Shown piece by piece: positions 61,211 to 64,000 of a stretch of DNA of 64,000 nt. The stretch comes from Leifsonia poae (GTDB lineage Bacteria > Actinomycetota > Actinomycetes > Actinomycetales > Microbacteriaceae): NCBI RefSeq assembly GCF_020009625.1, contig NZ_JAIHLP010000002.1, positions 1,860,001 through 1,924,000 on the forward strand, in the 5' to 3' direction. A model generated the notes under the pieces. That model was not told where the DNA came from and made no database searches. It worked only from the letters and a program-made list of their open reading frames with translations. Position numbers and translations under genes: made by a program. Position 1 is the stretch's first letter, and each line of letters starts with the position of its first letter.

Positions 61211-62145
61211 GCCGCTGCCTCCCCGATGAGCTCCACGAACACGTCCTCGAGCCCGAGCTCCCCCGCTTCTAGACGCACCAGGCCGGCGTTCTGGGCGGCG
61301 ACCAGGCCCGGGATGTCGTGCTGGGCGGCGCGCACATCCGTCACCGTCAGCTCGATCACGCCGGGCGCCCCGGGCGCGCCGGGGGCGACGGATGCGGCCC
61401 ACGGTCGGGTGGCGAGCACTGCGGCGAGCGCGTCGGCTCCGTCGGAGACTTCCAGCGTGATCCGGTGGCGGCCGTAACGGGCCTTCAGCTCCGGGATCGG
61501 TGCCTGGGTGAGCACCCGGCCGTGGTCGAGGATGGCGACCGAGTCGCAGACCCGCTCGACGTCGCCGAGGATGTGCGTGGAGAAGAAGATCGTCGTGCGC
61601 CCACGCAAGGAGCCGATCATGTCGAGCACGTCTTTGCGTCCGATCGGATCCAGCGCGCTTGTAGGCTCGTCGAGCAGAAGCAGCCGGGGCGCGTTGACGA
61701 GGGCCTGGGCGATGCCGAGGCGTTGGCGCATCCCCCGCGAATAGCCGCCGATGCGCGTCGTGACGCCGCTGAGGCCGGCGGCGTCGAGCAGCATCCCGGT
61801 GCGTTCGGTGAGCACGCGGCGTTCGAGCCCGAACAGGCCGCCGGCGAAGAGCATGAACTCCTCCGCGGTCATCCACTCGTAGAAGGCGGGAACGTCGGGC
61901 AGGAATCCGAGTTGGGCGCGCACCGTGTTGCCCGCATCCGACACGTTCTCGCCGAGCACGCGGACGGTGCCGCTCGTCGGCCGCGCCAAACCGGTGATCA
62001 GGCGCAGCGTCGTCGTCTTACCGGCGCCGTTCGGGCCGAGGAAGCCGAAGATCGACCCCTCCTCAACCGTGAGGTCGACGGCGTCGAGCGCTTTGCGCCC
62101 GCGATAGGCCTTGGTGAGCGCCACCGCTTCGAGCGCGGCGGTCAT
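61207..62145 (-). CDS. ABC transporter ATP-binding protein (NosF/YhaQ-like)
   Basis: The 312-residue ATPase has Walker A GPNGAGKTTT near residue 40, signature YSRGMRQRLG, Walker [14 protein letters not shown] and switch His in FFSTHILGDVERVCD. A DUF4162-like accessory domain (APIPELKARYGRHRITLEVS) ends it, and it contains an APGAPGAPG insertion. It overlaps the permease (61207-61210) and the small PLDc_N gene (62142-62145). Confidence 0.92.
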   Translation of the reverse strand: MTAALEAVALTKAYRGRKALDAVDLTVEEGSIFGFLGPNGAGKTTTLRLITGLARPTSGTVRVLGENVSDAGNTVRAQLGFLPDVPAFYEWMTAEEFMLFAGGLFGLERRVLTERTGMLLDAAGLSGVTTRIGGYSRGMRQRLGIAQALVNAPRLLLLDEPTSALDPIGRKDVLDMIGSLRGRTTIFFSTHILGDVERVCDSVAILDHGRVLTQAPIPELKARYGRHRITLEVSDGADALAAVLATRPWAASVAPGAPGAPGVIELTVTDVRAAQHDIPGLVAAQNAGLVRLEAGELGLEDVFVELIGEAAA

Positions 62146-62507
62146 CGGGATCCCCCGGTGCCGGGCTCGCCGGTGCCGCCCTTCCCGGAGCCGCCCTCAT
62201 CTGCGGGGTCGCCGTACAGTGCGTCGGCCACCGAACGGTTCGAGACCGTTCCCGGCGCCGAGGGCACCTGTTCCACCGGCGTTGCCGGCCGGCGCCCGAT
62301 CGTCAGATAGAGGATGGCGCCGATGAGGTTGATCAGCACGATGATCGCGACCCACACCCATTTGTTGCCGAGCGCGACCCGCTCGCGGGGGCGACGGACG
62401 AGGTCGACGAGCGCGAACACATCCAAGGCCAGCTCGGCGAGTGCGAGGACGCCGAGGATCACCAGCACGCCGACGGGGAGGGAAGTGAGGGTCAGGTTCG
62501 GGCTCAT
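62142..62507 (-). CDS. Small membrane protein with PLDc_N domain
   Basis: The 121-residue protein has two membrane helices, the second with the PLDc_N signature VALGNKWVWVAIIVLINLIG followed by AILYLTIGRRP. Such proteins often lie next to ABC exporter genes and may act as an accessory membrane subunit. It ends in a Gly/Ser/Pro-rich tail. AAGGAG precedes the ATG at 62505-62507. It is first of the exporter operon, divergent from the HTH-DUF3887-like gene. Confidence 0.85.
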   Translation of the reverse strand: MSPNLTLTSLPVGVLVILGVLALAELALDVFALVDLVRRPRERVALGNKWVWVAIIVLINLIGAILYLTIGRRPATPVEQVPSAPGTVSNRSVADALYGDPADEGGSGKGGTGEPGTGGSR

Positions 62508-62545
62508 CGCGATTCTCCTTGGGCGCCGACGACGTCGGCGCTGAT

Positions 62546-62587
62546 AACAATCTGCTTGACAAGAAGCCCATTTGTCAAGGTATTGTT
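62546..62587. promoter_or_regulatory. Nested dyads in the divergent promoter region
   Basis: An inner inverted repeat TTGACAA (62556-62562) and TTGTCAA (62572-62578) has a 9-base spacer, and an outer pair AACAAT (62546-62551) and ATTGTT (62582-62587) brackets it. The complete element extends to 6 bases before the ATG of the HTH gene and starts 39 bases from the PLDc_N start. The TTGACA also makes a -35-like sequence. A dimer or pair of dimers of the neighbouring HTH protein could bind here. Confidence 0.6.
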
Positions 62588-62592
62588 TACAC

Positions 62593-63216
62593 ATGTCGGA
62601 TTCCTTCTCCGCCGCCGCCGGCCGCCTTCACCGTGATCTGGAGACGATCCTGGCCGCGCCCGTGCTCCGCAGCGAGAGCGATCCGCTCGACGCGCTCCAG
62701 GCGTCGCTCGCTGTTCAATCCCGCGCCGCCGAGCTGGTCGCTTCAGCGGTCGAACACGCTCGCAGCTCCGGCCGCACCTGGCAGGAGATCGGCGACGCGC
62801 TCGGCGTCAGCCGCCAGGCGGCCTTCCAGCGTTACGGCCGCCCGATCGACCCCCGAACAGGAGAGACGATGAACACCACACCCCTGCCCGAAGCCACCGA
62901 CCTTGCCGTCACGGTCGTCGACGACCTCACGCACGCTCGCTGGGCGGCGGTCGCCGACCGGTTCGACACCACCGTGCGCTCACAGCTCGGTCCCGACGGC
63001 CTCGCCGCGGCATGGGCGCAGATCGTCGGCCTCGCCGGCGCCTACGAGAGCCACGGCGACATCACGGCGACACGCATGGCCGAGTACACGGTCACCGACA
63101 CCCCCCTCGCCTTCGAAGCGGGCGACTTCATCGCCCGCGTCTCGTTCCGTGACGACAAGACCATCGCCGGGCTGTACATCCTCCCGGCCGAAGTGGCACC
63201 ACTGCGTCCCGAGTGA
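62593..63216 (+). CDS. HTH regulator fused to a DUF3887-like sensor domain
   Basis: The 207-residue protein has a central HTH (SSGRTWQEIGDALGVSRQAA, then FQRYG) after an N-terminal helix bundle, and a C-terminal domain from about 110 (VTVVDDLTHARWAAVADRFD, LAAAWAQIVGLAGAYESHGD) resembling DUF3887, an NTF2-like fold. I chose the ATG at 62593; an earlier TTG-frame start would extend into the dyad. It probably controls the divergent PLDc_N-ABC operon and itself. Confidence 0.8.
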   Translation: MSDSFSAAAGRLHRDLETILAAPVLRSESDPLDALQASLAVQSRAAELVASAVEHARSSGRTWQEIGDALGVSRQAAFQRYGRPIDPRTGETMNTTPLPEATDLAVTVVDDLTHARWAAVADRFDTTVRSQLGPDGLAAAWAQIVGLAGAYESHGDITATRMAEYTVTDTPLAFEAGDFIARVSFRDDKTIAGLYILPAEVAPLRPE

Positions 63217-63241
63217 TCGGATGCGCGCGGCGCGGGCGCCC

Positions 63242-63961
63242 CTAGTCCGCCTCGTGCTCCAGCGGCCGGATCAGCTCGGGGCCGTCGCCGACCACCGGGC
63301 CGACACGATCGAAGACGAGATCGTTCGCGACGGGGATCGCCGCCCGCACCGCTTCGTCGAGCAGTGCCTGGTCGCCGACGACCGTCGGGTCGACCCAGTG
63401 GTCCCAGAGCTCTCGCGGCAGGGGAACCGGGTTGCGGTCGTGGATGTCTTCGAGCGTCTGCACCGCATCCGAGGTCAGGATCGTGGCGGTGAGGTGCCAA
63501 CGGGCCGGATCGTCCCGGCCGAGCGCCGGGTCGGCCCACCAGGCGTAGAGTCCGGCGAGCCCGAGCAGTTCGCCGTCTCGCGCATGGATGAAGAACGGCG
63601 TCTTCTTTCCGGTGTCGGTGTTCGTCTGCCATTCGTAGTACCCGATCGCGGGAACGATGGCGCGTCGCGAGGCGACCGATGCTTTGAACATCGGCTTCTC
63701 CGCGGCGGTCTCAGCGCGCGCATTGAAGGTGGGAACCCGGGTCTTGAGCTCCTTCGACCAGGAGGGCGTGAGCGACCAGCGGGCGACCTCCACCCGGCGC
63801 ACGGCGGGCTCGTCCCGTTTCTTGCTCTGCAGGAAGACGGGGATCGGATCGGTCGGGGCGATGTTCCAGCTCGGCCGCCAGTCGCGGAAGTCACCGCCCT
63901 CCGCCACGAACTCCTGAATCATGTCGTCGGTCTCTTTGTCCATCGCGAAACGCCCGCACAT
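63242..63961 (-). CDS. SOS response-associated peptidase (HMCES/YedK family)
   Basis: The 239-residue protein starts MCGRFAM, giving catalytic Cys2 after Met removal. It keeps the Asn in FNARAET near 95, Glu in GYYEW near 120 and the conserved His-rich C-terminal region. These residues form a thiazolidine link to abasic sites in single-stranded DNA, protecting them during replication. The frame is open upstream for 12 codons, but catalysis requires Cys at position 2, so the start is the ATG at 63959-63961. The final 39 bases to the window edge hold no supported feature. Confidence 0.93.
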   Translation of the reverse strand: MCGRFAMDKETDDMIQEFVAEGGDFRDWRPSWNIAPTDPIPVFLQSKKRDEPAVRRVEVARWSLTPSWSKELKTRVPTFNARAETAAEKPMFKASVASRRAIVPAIGYYEWQTNTDTGKKTPFFIHARDGELLGLAGLYAWWADPALGRDDPARWHLTATILTSDAVQTLEDIHDRNPVPLPRELWDHWVDPTVVGDQALLDEAVRAAIPVANDLVFDRVGPVVGDGPELIRPLEHEAD

Positions 63962-64000
63962 GCAGGTGAGCATACTCAGGACCACCGTCGAAGGCACCGA

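Noticed and set aside
1..64000. CRISPR array, prophage, transposon or plasmid origin
   Set aside because: No regularly spaced repeats, cas, integrase, transposase, terminase or replication genes were recognised on either strand.

Overview
The window is high-GC DNA with dense, often 4-bp-overlapping (ATGA/GTGA) gene junctions and strong GGAGG ribosome binding sites. Gene content is free-living and heterotrophic: many sugar ABC importers, LacI/GntR/IclR/TetR/LysR regulators, GH36 and GH172 enzymes, an ECF sigma factor with a DGPF partner, and a MalT-like LuxR protein. This suggests an actinobacterium, most likely of the family Microbacteriaceae. That assignment is inference from gene style, not a database match. 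No rRNA, tRNA, CRISPR array, transposase, phage gene or origin was seen.

Layout. 1-2125: edge of an aldolase-like gene, then an SDR oxidoreductase and a TetR regulator that share an operator-like sequence. 2271-6579: leftward five-gene operon (YjbQ-family protein, FGGY kinase, xylose-isomerase-like epimerase, triosephosphate-isomerase-like enzyme, SDR), divergent from a LysR gene and followed by an APC permease; it resembles a tetrulose/polyol phosphate route. 9364-16225: leftward operon with an enolase-superfamily sugar-acid dehydratase, a binding protein, two permeases, an esterase and a Tat-exported beta-helix protein. 16450-21563: GntR regulator and a rightward operon of two Gfo/Idh/MocA dehydrogenases and a GH36 alpha-galactosidase (frameshifted). 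Matching palindromes overlap the -10 elements of both operons. 21660-30290: IclR regulator, a leftward SDR / zinc alcohol dehydrogenase (two frameshifts) / FAH hydrolase / SMP-30 lactonase / small winged-helix operon, a divergent lactate-dehydrogenase-like flavo-iron-sulfur protein and an aldo/keto reductase. Together these could form a non-phosphorylative deoxysugar pathway ending in pyruvate and lactate.

30350-33602: polar amino-acid ABC importer, divergent from a MarR regulator with a perfect operator. 33693-39551: carboxylesterase, GAP-family membrane protein, tautomerase/TetR pair, remnants of a deleted marR-MFS pair, HxlR/NmrA pair and a small SdpI-like protein. 39685-42328: coupled ferric-reductase-like flavocytochrome, FMN-binding lipid-anchored or membrane-anchored protein and ApbE flavin transferase, a likely extracytoplasmic electron-transfer module. 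42371-43136: MmyB-type regulator broken by an internal deletion. 43195-48729: LacI-controlled operon with binding protein, two permeases and a GH172 (DUF2961) enzyme; three LacI-like boxes precede lacI.

48853-53261: large LuxR/MalT-type regulator, then DGPF protein and ECF42-like sigma factor. 53327-57410: NarL-type two-component system and a two-gene ABC exporter. 57507-64000: DUF3592-like membrane protein, PP2C phosphatase, YghZ-like aldo/keto reductase, second ABC exporter, PLDc_N protein, HTH-DUF3887-like regulator with a nested dyad, and an HMCES/YedK-type protein.

The main caution is sequence integrity. Three single-base losses fall in two adjacent catabolic genes, and two further loci carry real-looking deletions.
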